Source: Rhizobiales bacterium UBA1912 (lineage in GTDB: Bacteria; Pseudomonadota; Alphaproteobacteria; Rhizobiales; Devosiaceae). Taken from it: a DNA stretch of 64,000 bases. Each line of letters starts with the position of its first letter. Position 1 is the stretch's first letter. The stretch is taken from contig DDGC01000021.1 in NCBI GenBank assembly GCA_002337455.1, forward strand, positions 62,001 through 126,000, given 5' to 3'. Below are positions 8,289 through 15,554 of the stretch, one piece after another. A program made the position numbers and the translations under genes. The notes under the pieces are model-generated. The model searched no databases. It worked only from the letters and a program-made list of their open reading frames with translations, and was not told the DNA's origin.

Positions 8289-9317
8289 CTAGGGCACGAT
8301 CGGGGGGTCAGGCAGAAAGCGGGTTTCATAGATATCTTCTGCCATGGGCGCGGTGCCGGTTATGCCGATGTGTTCGACGACGAAATCCACGCCCGCTGCC
8401 ATCTTGCCAGGATCAAACCAGCCAAGCCCGTTTGCCAGCGTATCGTCGGTTAGCGCAAGGTCGCGAACCACGTCGATTTCAGCGAGAACCACCGCCTTGT
8501 CCAGTCCATCCACGTTGCTGAGAATGTGATCGGCCGCCGCGTCCGGGTTTGCCAAGGTGAACTCCCAGCCCCTGAGTGCTGCGCGAACGAAGCCTTCTGC
8601 GATTTCTGGGTTCTGCTCGAGATAATCGCCGGTCGCGCCGATGCCGTTGGAATACAGCTCAAGGCCGTGATCGGCCAACAGGAACGTCCTGAGTTCTGTG
8701 CCGGCGTCGGCCGCGCCTGCTTCGAGACCCGGACGGGCCATCACGAAGAATTCGATTGCCGGAACCTGGCCGCTGAGAAGGGTGCTTGCCCGCGCGGGTG
8801 GTGCGACGTTGACGATCTGCAACGTGGAACTGTCGAGGCCATTCTGAGCCATGAAGCCGGCGATGACCTGGGGGGTAATGCTGCCCGCGCCGCTGCCTAA
8901 TGAAAGACCTTCGAGACCCGAAGCTTCGGTCACATCCGCGCCATTCGCCAGTGAGAAGACGGCATAGGGTGCTTTCTGGTAGTTGACTGTGACCATTTTG
9001 ATGTCGGTGCCACCGGCATGGGCCAGCACAACCCCCGGCAAGTCGACAAAACCGAACTGAGCGGTGTTGGACGCTATTGCCTGCATGACCTGAGCAGTGC
9101 CTTGGGCAGGAATTATGGAAACATCGAGCCCTTCTTCTTCGAAATACCCCTCTTCGAGCGCGGCATACCATGCCGCGTGTCGACCGAGCGGAATGAAGTC
9201 GAGCGAGAAGACGATGGGCGTCAACTCGTCCTGCCCCTGAGCTGCCAAAGGCAGCACGATTACCGATGCCAGACTCATTGCGATGCTCAGGCCCAAGCCT
9301 GACCAAACCTTAATCAT
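8289..9317 (-). CDS. ABC transporter substrate-binding protein, NMT1/THI5-like
   Basis: A 342-aa periplasmic binding protein and first gene of the second importer operon. The ATG at 9317 follows AGGGAG seven bases upstream and starts a signal peptide (MIKVW, hydrophobic core, AAQGQ near residue 28). The mature N-terminus FSLDFIPLGRHAAWYAALEEGYF matches the NMT1/THI5 family, which binds pyrimidine precursors, riboflavin-like compounds, taurine and aromatic anions in different members. The ligand therefore stays open. A 107-base gap separates it from the ATPase gene. The 18-bp palindrome at 9415 lies about 100 bases upstream. Confidence 0.87.
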   Translation of the reverse strand: MIKVWSGLGLSIAMSLASVIVLPLAAQGQDELTPIVFSLDFIPLGRHAAWYAALEEGYFEEEGLDVSIIPAQGTAQVMQAIASNTAQFGFVDLPGVVLAHAGGTDIKMVTVNYQKAPYAVFSLANGADVTEASGLEGLSLGSGAGSITPQVIAGFMAQNGLDSSTLQIVNVAPPARASTLLSGQVPAIEFFVMARPGLEAGAADAGTELRTFLLADHGLELYSNGIGATGDYLEQNPEIAEGFVRAALRGWEFTLANPDAAADHILSNVDGLDKAVVLAEIDVVRDLALTDDTLANGLGWFDPGKMAAGVDFVVEHIGITGTAPMAEDIYETRFLPDPPIVP

Positions 9318-9414
9318 GGTCGTTCTCCCTTTGAACGGTTTTCGCACACTCCCAGCCCTCTCGGGAGTACGTGCGCAATATGTGCAGCCAATCCGATAAT
9401 AATCGACTAGTCAA

Positions 9415-9432
9415 ATTATTTTCGAAAATAAT
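9415..9432. promoter_or_regulatory. Perfect 18-bp palindrome, candidate GntR operator
   Basis: ATTATTTTCGAAAATAAT reads the same on both strands. It lies between the divergent genes starting at 9317 and 9511, so it can serve both promoters. Its right half, TCGAAAATAATG (9422-9433), recurs exactly at 5753-5764 near the GntR gene. The palindrome is seen directly; the assignment to the GntR protein is inference. Confidence 0.55.
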
Positions 9433-9510
9433 GTTGATTATCGGCATGCTCTCGGCTACCCAAAAGGCATGGACGGCTCGCTTTGCCGTCGCTTTATAGT
9501 GGAGTTGTCT

Positions 9511-10587
9511 ATGCCAGTTTCAGTTGAGGCTGCCGCGCTGCGGGACTATGTCGCCGACATGTTCGTGGCGGCGGGGCTGGATTCAGATGCGGCAGGAACC
9601 GTTGCGGAAAGCCTTGTCGATTCCGACCAGCTTGGTCTGAATTCGCATGGCGTGATGCTGGCCGATATGTATCTCAAGCGGCTTCAGGCAGGGTCGGTAT
9701 CGTTGCATACCAAGCCCGAGCTTGTATCGGAGCAGGGCGTTAGCGTGGTGCTCGATGGCCGAAACGCTTTTGGCGTGCTTGTGGCGGATTATGCAATGGA
9801 CATGGCCATCGCAAAGGCAAAAGAGATGGGCTCAGGAATTGTTGCGGTCCGTCATGCCTTCCATTTTGGCGCGGCAAGGCGTTTTGCAGTGGCGGCGGCG
9901 CGGGCCGACTGTGTGGGCATCGCAATGTGCAACACGCGACCGTTGATGCCCGCGCCGGGCGGTGCGGAGCGGGTGGTTGGCAATAACCCGATTGCCATTG
10001 CTATCCCGACCGATGATTCCGTCCCCCTGGTGCTAGACATGGCTACCAGCGAGGCAGCCATGGGCAAGATTCGCATGGCCGCCAAGCGTGGTGAGGCAAT
10101 CCCTCACACTTGGGCGGTTCAGGCGGATGGCTCTCCCACGACAGATCCCACGGCAGCTATTGCAGGCATGCTATTACCCAGCGCCGGTCCCAAGGGTTAT
10201 GGCTTGGCACTGATGATTGATCTGATGTGCGGGTTGCTTTCGGGTGGCGCCTTTGGTGTTGGCGTTCAGCCGTTATACGGAGATATGGAGCAGCCTTACG
10301 ACTGCGCCCATTTGTTTATCGCCATTAATGTCGCTCACTTTACCGATCCGGCGACAGCGCGGGCGCAGGCTGAAGCTGTGGCCAGAAGTATACGTGCGGG
10401 CGCCCGCGCACCCGGCGTAGAGCGGCTTTATACACCCGGAGAACCCGAGTGGCTCAAGCGCGCCGGTGCTGCCGATACCGTTACTGTCGATGATGCAGTT
10501 CTCGATCATCTCGCTGAACTGGCCGGCAGCCTCGGCCTTGAGCCAATGCGAGTGAATACGCCACGACCTATCACGAAAGAGACGTAA
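9511..10587 (+). CDS. Malate/L-lactate dehydrogenase family (Ldh2) oxidoreductase
   Basis: A 358-aa NAD(P)-dependent 2-hydroxyacid or imine reductase of the Ldh2 family (relatives act on malate, ureidoglycolate, 2,3-diketogulonate or cyclic imino acids). Conserved SDQLGLNSHGVML at about residues 37-49 contains the family His, and GPKGYGLALMIDLM near 229-242 is the other signature. The ATG at 9511 has GGAG six bases upstream, better than an in-frame start at 9469. First gene of a five-gene plus-strand operon (9511-13682). The substrate is not evident; a keto or imino acid intermediate of the operon's pathway is likely. Confidence 0.88.
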   Translation: MPVSVEAAALRDYVADMFVAAGLDSDAAGTVAESLVDSDQLGLNSHGVMLADMYLKRLQAGSVSLHTKPELVSEQGVSVVLDGRNAFGVLVADYAMDMAIAKAKEMGSGIVAVRHAFHFGAARRFAVAAARADCVGIAMCNTRPLMPAPGGAERVVGNNPIAIAIPTDDSVPLVLDMATSEAAMGKIRMAAKRGEAIPHTWAVQADGSPTTDPTAAIAGMLLPSAGPKGYGLALMIDLMCGLLSGGAFGVGVQPLYGDMEQPYDCAHLFIAINVAHFTDPATARAQAEAVARSIRAGARAPGVERLYTPGEPEWLKRAGAADTVTVDDAVLDHLAELAGSLGLEPMRVNTPRPITKET

Positions 10588-10588
10588 T

Positions 10589-10990
10589 ATGGCTAAACAG
10601 GAAATATCCACCTCAAACCTGCGCACGCCCAATGGGCACTTCTCCCAGGCCACGACCATCGAGGCCAAGGGAAAGCTCGTGTTCATTTCCGGCATGACCG
10701 CACGTAAGCCCGACGGCACCATAGCGGGCATTGGCGATGTCTCTGAACAGACCCGGCAGGTTTGCGAGAACATCAAAGCCGCGGTCGAGATGGCCGGCGG
10801 CACACTGGCCGATGTGTGCAGGGTGGATGTCTATGTCCGCAACATTGAGGACTTCGACAAGATTCATGCCGTGCGTCGGGAGTACTTCCAATCCCCCCTT
10901 CCGGCGTCCACTATGGTTGAAGTGAGCAAGATGGTGTTCCCCGAATACCTGATCGAAATCAGCGCTATTGCCGTGCTTCCGGACGCATGA
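10589..10990 (+). CDS. RidA/YjgF-family protein lacking the RidA arginine
   Basis: A 133-aa small trimeric-type protein of the RidA (enamine/imine deaminase) superfamily, one base after the upstream stop. Family hallmarks are FISGMTARKPDG at about residues 32-43 and EISAIAVLP at the C-terminus. At the position where true RidA proteins have PAR-x-x-V-E (the Arg that binds the carboxylate), this protein reads PASTMVEV, so the Arg is replaced. It thus falls in another Rid subgroup. Some relatives, such as 2-aminomuconate deaminase, work in aromatic degradation. Its stop overlaps the next start (ATGA). Confidence 0.88.
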   Translation: MAKQEISTSNLRTPNGHFSQATTIEAKGKLVFISGMTARKPDGTIAGIGDVSEQTRQVCENIKAAVEMAGGTLADVCRVDVYVRNIEDFDKIHAVRREYFQSPLPASTMVEVSKMVFPEYLIEISAIAVLPDA

Positions 10991-11889
10991 GCACTGTGTT
11001 GAAACTCGCAGTACTTGAATTTCATGGTGCCGAAAGGCTCGCTTTTGTGGAGGGCAAGAGGCTTCGGCTATTGCCGACGCAGTTTGTTGGGTTGCAGTCT
11101 GCAATCAACGCAGGTGAGGCGGCGCTTGCCGCCTTATCGAGCCAGCCCGCACTGGAGGTCATTGCCTTCGATCAAACACTCTTGCGCGCGCCGCGTTCCA
11201 CGCTGCGCCGTGACGTGTTGTGCGCCGGCTGGAACTATTGGGATCACTTCGAGGAAGGAAAGGGGCGGCGAGACGGACAGGACGTCGATCGCCCCGAGCA
11301 TCCTACGTTCTTCACCAAGGGCCCCGATACAATCGTTGGGCCCTATGACGGCATAGCGTTCGACGACACGATCTCGTCAAAGTGGGATTACGAAGTCGAG
11401 ATGGCGTTGATCATCGGCCGGGACGGCCGCAACATTCCCGTGGAAACGGCGCTCGCTCACGTGTTCGGCTATTGTCTTGCCAACGACATTTCGCAGCGCG
11501 ATTTGCAGCGAGCCCATGGTGGTCAATGGCTGAAGGGCAAATCGATTGACGGTACGATGCCTTTGGGACCCTATGTAACGCTCGCCCATGGCTTGGACCC
11601 TCAGGACGTTGACCTTGAGTGCAGTGTAAACGGCGAAGTCGTTCAGTCGGCCAGCACGCGACTCATGGCGTTCACTGTCGCGCAATTGATCGCTGAACTG
11701 TCGGCCGGAATGACGCTGAGGGCAGGGGATATCGTCCTGACAGGAACCCCCGCGGGCGTTGGAAATGCGCGCACCCCACAACTGTTCCTCGACGATGGCG
11801 ACGAAGTGATTTGCCGGAGCAGCGTCCTTGGGGAACTGAGAAATACAATGACAGCGACTGACCTGCATTCACCCTGGTCGGGACAATAG
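10987..11889 (+). CDS. Fumarylacetoacetate hydrolase (FAH)-family protein
   Basis: A 300-aa protein of the FAH superfamily, whose members hydrolyse, hydrate or decarboxylate 2-oxo acids formed in ring cleavage. The fold starts near residue 77 (CAGWNYWDHF). Acidic metal ligands are in KWDYEVEMALI at about 132-142 and in the ANDISQRDL segment near 164. TGTPAGVG near 252 is the conserved glycine loop. It starts inside the stop of the RidA gene (ATGA). Together with the cupin and ACMSD-like genes that follow it suggests an aromatic or heterocycle meta-cleavage type pathway. The exact reaction is open. Confidence 0.88.
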   Translation: MSTVLKLAVLEFHGAERLAFVEGKRLRLLPTQFVGLQSAINAGEAALAALSSQPALEVIAFDQTLLRAPRSTLRRDVLCAGWNYWDHFEEGKGRRDGQDVDRPEHPTFFTKGPDTIVGPYDGIAFDDTISSKWDYEVEMALIIGRDGRNIPVETALAHVFGYCLANDISQRDLQRAHGGQWLKGKSIDGTMPLGPYVTLAHGLDPQDVDLECSVNGEVVQSASTRLMAFTVAQLIAELSAGMTLRAGDIVLTGTPAGVGNARTPQLFLDDGDEVICRSSVLGELRNTMTATDLHSPWSGQ

Positions 11890-11916
11890 CGGTTCGGTCG
11901 CGCGAAGGAGGAAAGA

Positions 11917-12708
11917 ATGACGCAAGATAACGGTTTTGCCATTGCCCAAGAGCGCGGCATCACGCTTGGCGAAATTGGCCATCGTATTGTCGAGGAAAAC
12001 GATCTGACCCGGGTTTGGGAAGTGCGGCTTGAGCCGGGCGAGGAGTTGGGTTTCCACATTCACTACCACCCGTATTACGTCGTTTCACTTGGCGGTGGTG
12101 CCAATGAGATCGAGACGATCTTCGGCGAGAAGATCGCGACCGAAGAGCCGCTGGGTCACACCACCTTTATCAACGACCCACGGGCGATCCATAAGCTCAC
12201 GAACCGCTCTGACCAGACCTATCTGTCCCGACTGATCGAGTTCAAATCGGTTCGCTGGGTGTATGAGGATGACCCGTCCAACCCGGTTCCAGAGCAGCCA
12301 GAAGGTGGCGGTGCACCGGAGGGCTACGAGGCGGCTTTCAAAGAAATTCTTATTCACGCGGCCACACTGCCGTGGTCGCCCAAGTCGCTGCCGGGACTAT
12401 CGCAGAAAATGCTGTGGCGAAATGAAGAGACTGGCGCGTCGATCGCCCTGATCCGTTTTGAAAAAGGCGTCGGCATACCCAACGCCCACTCCCACGCTTC
12501 CAACCAGTTCATGTTCTGTCTGTCGGGGCAGTACCGCTATATTCCGACCGGCACGACGCTGGTGGCTGGGTCGTTTTACTGCAATCCCATCGGCAGCGTG
12601 CATGGGCCAACCGTTGCCGATGAGACTACGGTGTTTCTCGAAATCTACGATGGGCCGCACTATCCGGTGCAGCCGCCCTGGTACACAAATGAGGAAGACG
12701 CCCACTGA
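11917..12708 (+). CDS. Bicupin-domain protein, candidate ring-cleaving dioxygenase
   Basis: A 263-aa protein with two cupin folds. The first (about residues 30-120) has GFHIHYHPYYVVSLGG with the His pattern of a metal site; the second (about 165-250) has PNAHSHASNQFMFCLSGQYRY and a later His in GSVHGP. A strong AAGGAGG-type site precedes the ATG at 11917. Cupins of this size include gentisate-, 2,4'-dihydroxyacetophenone- and 3-hydroxyanthranilate-type dioxygenases, but also non-enzymatic proteins. The context (FAH, RidA, ACMSD-like) favours a dioxygenase. That is inference. Confidence 0.75.
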   Translation: MTQDNGFAIAQERGITLGEIGHRIVEENDLTRVWEVRLEPGEELGFHIHYHPYYVVSLGGGANEIETIFGEKIATEEPLGHTTFINDPRAIHKLTNRSDQTYLSRLIEFKSVRWVYEDDPSNPVPEQPEGGGAPEGYEAAFKEILIHAATLPWSPKSLPGLSQKMLWRNEETGASIALIRFEKGVGIPNAHSHASNQFMFCLSGQYRYIPTGTTLVAGSFYCNPIGSVHGPTVADETTVFLEIYDGPHYPVQPPWYTNEEDAH

Positions 12709-13682
12709 TGGAGCGCTCCGGCTGGGACGTACATACGCATCTGTTGCCGGCGGGATTGGCAGATATTGCCGCTTCTGGCCGATATGGGATGTCAGTCGAT
12801 GGCGGCAATGTGTGTGTCCACGACGCCAGACTTTCCCTCGCCACCATAGGCAATCCGGAGGCGCTCTTATCGCGGCTGGACAGGGACGGGCTGGAAGGGG
12901 CAATTGTCGCCATTCCACCCCCGCTGTTTCGGGCGGATTTGTCTGTCGATTTGCGATCTTATTACGTGGAGGCGATGAATTCGGGTCTGCTTGAGACCGT
13001 CGCTGCCTATCCTCGCCTGCGCCCGCTGGCTTATTTGCCAACCGAGCAACCCGAACTGGCGGCAGAAGTCGCGCGGAAGCTCGATCACCGCTGGGCGGGT
13101 GTAACGGTAGGCACGGTGCTTGGTGGCTACAGCTATGCCGATCCGGCGTTTCATCCGCTCTGGCAGACGTTGAGCGACGCGGGGCTGCCGGTGCTTTTAC
13201 ACCCTTCAGAGTCTCCAGATCCACGGATGGCGCCGTTCTACTTTTCCAACCTGTTGGGCAATCCATTCGAAACCACCCTGGCCGCCGCTCAATTGATCTT
13301 CGGTGATATCCCGGCGCGTTTTCCAGCGTTGAAAGTCATTCTTGCCCATGGCGGCGGCGCGAGTGCGGCGCTTATTGGACGGTGGCAACGCGGTACCGAT
13401 ACAGCCCGGCCAGGTATTGGGCCGCTGGGTCTTTCCCCCACCGGCGCCCTGCGGTGGTTCTACGCCGACACCATCGTGCACCATCCCGTCGTCCTGGGTT
13501 TTCTTGTGGCACTCTTCGGGGAAGACCATCTGCTCTTGGGCAGCGACTGGCCATTCCCCATGGGTGCCCCATCGGCCGAATATGACGTCGCCGGACTGGT
13601 TCCGGCCTTGCGCGAGAAAGTGCGCGGTACAAACGCCGAAGCAGTATTTGGACGGCGGTTGGCAGCGCAGGACGAAGGGTAA
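12708..13682 (+). CDS. Amidohydrolase-family protein, ACMSD-like decarboxylase
   Basis: A 324-aa TIM-barrel amidohydrolase of the group that includes 2-amino-3-carboxymuconate-6-semialdehyde decarboxylase (ACMSD) and gamma-resorcylate decarboxylase. Metal and catalytic residues are visible: WDVHTHLLP near residues 5-13, HPSES near 165, ILAHGGGA near 212 and LLGSDWPFPMG near 278. Start overlaps the cupin stop (TGATG). It is the last gene of the operon. Decarboxylation of a ring-cleavage product is the most likely role, by family and context; hydrolysis is possible. Confidence 0.82.
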   Translation: MERSGWDVHTHLLPAGLADIAASGRYGMSVDGGNVCVHDARLSLATIGNPEALLSRLDRDGLEGAIVAIPPPLFRADLSVDLRSYYVEAMNSGLLETVAAYPRLRPLAYLPTEQPELAAEVARKLDHRWAGVTVGTVLGGYSYADPAFHPLWQTLSDAGLPVLLHPSESPDPRMAPFYFSNLLGNPFETTLAAAQLIFGDIPARFPALKVILAHGGGASAALIGRWQRGTDTARPGIGPLGLSPTGALRWFYADTIVHHPVVLGFLVALFGEDHLLLGSDWPFPMGAPSAEYDVAGLVPALREKVRGTNAEAVFGRRLAAQDEG

Positions 13683-13686
13683 ATGA

Positions 13687-13947
13687 GTCCGCTACAAGTC
13701 GGTATCCGAGCACGACCTGCCGCAAGAAATCGACAACCTCAAGCGCCACGATGTAACTCTGAAACGCATCTGAATGCGGTCGAGATGCCGGATCGACTGG
13801 CGCAGAGCCCTATCATGTTCATTCGCCAGAATGAGTTCAAGCTGGCGCGCCGCCGGCGAGGAGGGGCATCTTCCTCTCCCGTCTAGTGTCGTAAAGGCAA
13901 TCGAAGGCCATGCTCCAACCGTGCCGCTTTTCAACGAACTAGTATAA
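13687..13947 (+). pseudogene. Decayed gene fragment resembling the C-terminus of a Fic-family protein
   Basis: Three consecutive frames give a continuous protein-like text: frame one from 13687 (SEHDLPQEIDNLKRHDVTLKRI, then stop), frame two from 13775 (NAVEMPDRLAQSPIMFIRQN, then RRR), frame three to the stop at 13945-13947 (VVKAIEGHAPTVPLFNELV). The pattern of MPD followed by FIRQN and a basic cluster resembles the C-terminal tail of long Fic proteins; this identification is from memory and tentative. An in-frame stop and two frame changes indicate a remnant. The remaining bases to 14083 hold no gene that I can recognise. Confidence 0.4.
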
Positions 13948-14083
13948 ATCTACGCGTCAGCGACCATTTGCGGTTCAACGCAGCGGGCCATGTCGCCTCG
14001 AGAACCAATGCTTGAGTTGTATGCCCCCGATCCGGGGCGACGATTACCGAAGGATAACTTCTTCAGTCGCGAGCCAAAGTTGA

Positions 14084-15409
14084 TCAAATTTGGTCGGCGC
14101 GCGCGATGGTTCTGGCGATTTCGAGGTGATCCTGGCCGAGCGTAGTGCCGTTGATCAGCACATGGTGCTGGGGATCGGAGACGGGACAGAAATAGCTGCC
14201 AGGGTGCACGACGATGCCGCGGCTAGAAAGCTGGTTGGTGACAATGTACTCGTCGTGAACCGGTAGCCAAATTGTTGGTCCCGGCCCCTTTGGCAGGGGA
14301 AACCCCGATTGACGCAGTGCGCAAACCATCTGGGCCTGCCGTTGGTTACAGGTGGCAATGAATGCGTCGAGCTTCGCCTTGGCACCTGGATCGGACAACT
14401 GAAACGCCAGGGCGTTCTGCAAAATCCGGCTGACCCATCCCGAGGAGAATGTCAGCTTCTGCCACATGCGATCGATATAGTATTCGCTTCCGCCCACCAC
14501 GCCCACGCGCATGTCGCCGCCGAGAAAGAAGTTGTAGGCGTGAATATGGACGACGAATTGAGGGAACCGGCGGCCCAACGTCATCCATGGCGCGGGGCAC
14601 AAGAGTGGCGTCTGGACCAGTTCGAGGATTGGCATGCGGCTGTCTGCGAGTAGCTTTCCGGCCTGCTCGATCCAGTCCGCATCGATCGAGCGACCGGTGG
14701 GATGACTGCCCACCGGTTGGTAAATCATGGCGGCGGGCCGCATGAGCAGGGCCTTCCTCAGCTCCTCAAGGTCCGGACCGTTCTCGCGTACTCGCACCGG
14801 TATGGCGGTGGCCCCGATGGCGTCGAGAATGTCGAGCACCCGCGAAACAGTCGGCGTTTCCACGATGACCCGGTCTCCGGGGCGCACACTGGTTTCAAGC
14901 GCCAGTTGCAGCGCGGCGATGCTGCCGTGGGTCGCCATCATCTGCTGGGGAGGGAAGGGCCATAGTGGCTCCATGACTTCCCGAAGCTGAAGCGTGAGCG
15001 GTGTCTGGGTGGTGACATGCAAATCGGGGGACGTCGCCGCAAATGCCAGGGCGTCTTCCAAGGGCGGGAGGATGGAGCGATCCGGCGTCAAATGTCCCAA
15101 GTTGAGCGGAATGCCTTCAGAGGCCTTCATCATGACCGAAAACCGGGTGGCACGCGGCGCCAGGGCCTGTCCCAGAACCTTGGTCCCGCCACGCCTTTTG
15201 GTTTCCAACACGCGCCAGTCGACCAGCTCGCGCCAAGCAGCGGCGACGCTGGCCGGACTCATGGCCAGGGCCGCCGCGATCTGGCGTACGGTAGGCATGC
15301 GTGTGTCGGGCGGGAGATCTCCGTCGGCAACCATTTCCATGATGGCACGGCTCAGGGCCCGGGGATTGCGCATGGGCACGCGCTGAACGATGCGGTCAAT
15401 CAGATCCAT
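14084..15409 (-). CDS. MocR-type regulator (GntR wHTH + aminotransferase fold) with degenerate PLP site
   Basis: A 441-aa regulator. Residues about 1-75 form a GntR-type winged helix-turn-helix (MPTVRQIAAALAMSPASVAAAWREL). Residues about 90-441 form a type-I aminotransferase fold (GSIAALQLALE, then GDRVIVETPTVSRVLDIL, then QPVGSHPTG). In MocR proteins the PLP Schiff-base Lys lies in an SK motif seven residues before an R-x-G; here the segment reads AYNFFLGGDMRVG (14503-14541, minus strand) with no Lys. The usual Asp of the DDY motif is also absent (ILELVQTPLL). It probably does not form an internal aldimine. It is divergent from the peptide-importer operon at 15555, which it likely controls. 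Confidence 0.85.
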   Translation of the reverse strand: MDLIDRIVQRVPMRNPRALSRAIMEMVADGDLPPDTRMPTVRQIAAALAMSPASVAAAWRELVDWRVLETKRRGGTKVLGQALAPRATRFSVMMKASEGIPLNLGHLTPDRSILPPLEDALAFAATSPDLHVTTQTPLTLQLREVMEPLWPFPPQQMMATHGSIAALQLALETSVRPGDRVIVETPTVSRVLDILDAIGATAIPVRVRENGPDLEELRKALLMRPAAMIYQPVGSHPTGRSIDADWIEQAGKLLADSRMPILELVQTPLLCPAPWMTLGRRFPQFVVHIHAYNFFLGGDMRVGVVGGSEYYIDRMWQKLTFSSGWVSRILQNALAFQLSDPGAKAKLDAFIATCNQRQAQMVCALRQSGFPLPKGPGPTIWLPVHDEYIVTNQLSSRGIVVHPGSYFCPVSDPQHHVLINGTTLGQDHLEIARTIARADQI

Positions 15410-15475
15410 GGGTACCGTCTTTTGTTTATGAACATAGTTATATTGACCAAAACAAAAGCGCAGGTCTAGTCTTCG

Positions 15476-15497
15476 TTTGTGACGCGACGGTCACAAA
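15476..15497. promoter_or_regulatory. Inverted repeat TTTGTGAC-N6-GTCACAAA, candidate operator
   Basis: Perfect 8-bp inverted repeat arms (15476-15483 and 15490-15497) lie between the MocR-type gene (start 15409) and the importer operon (start 15555), about 58 bases before the latter. The half-sites resemble CRP half-sites but are two bases too far apart. It is a plausible site for the MocR-type regulator; this is inference. Confidence 0.5.
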
Positions 15498-15554
15498 GGG
15501 CCCGCCGCCGCGCCAGACCACACATGAACTCTCGTGTTTTGGAAAGGAATTAGC

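Noticed and set aside
15478..15495. CRP-type site TGTGA...TCACA before the peptide-importer operon
   Set aside because: The half-sites are eight bases apart rather than six, so the CRP consensus is not met; kept only as a general inverted repeat.
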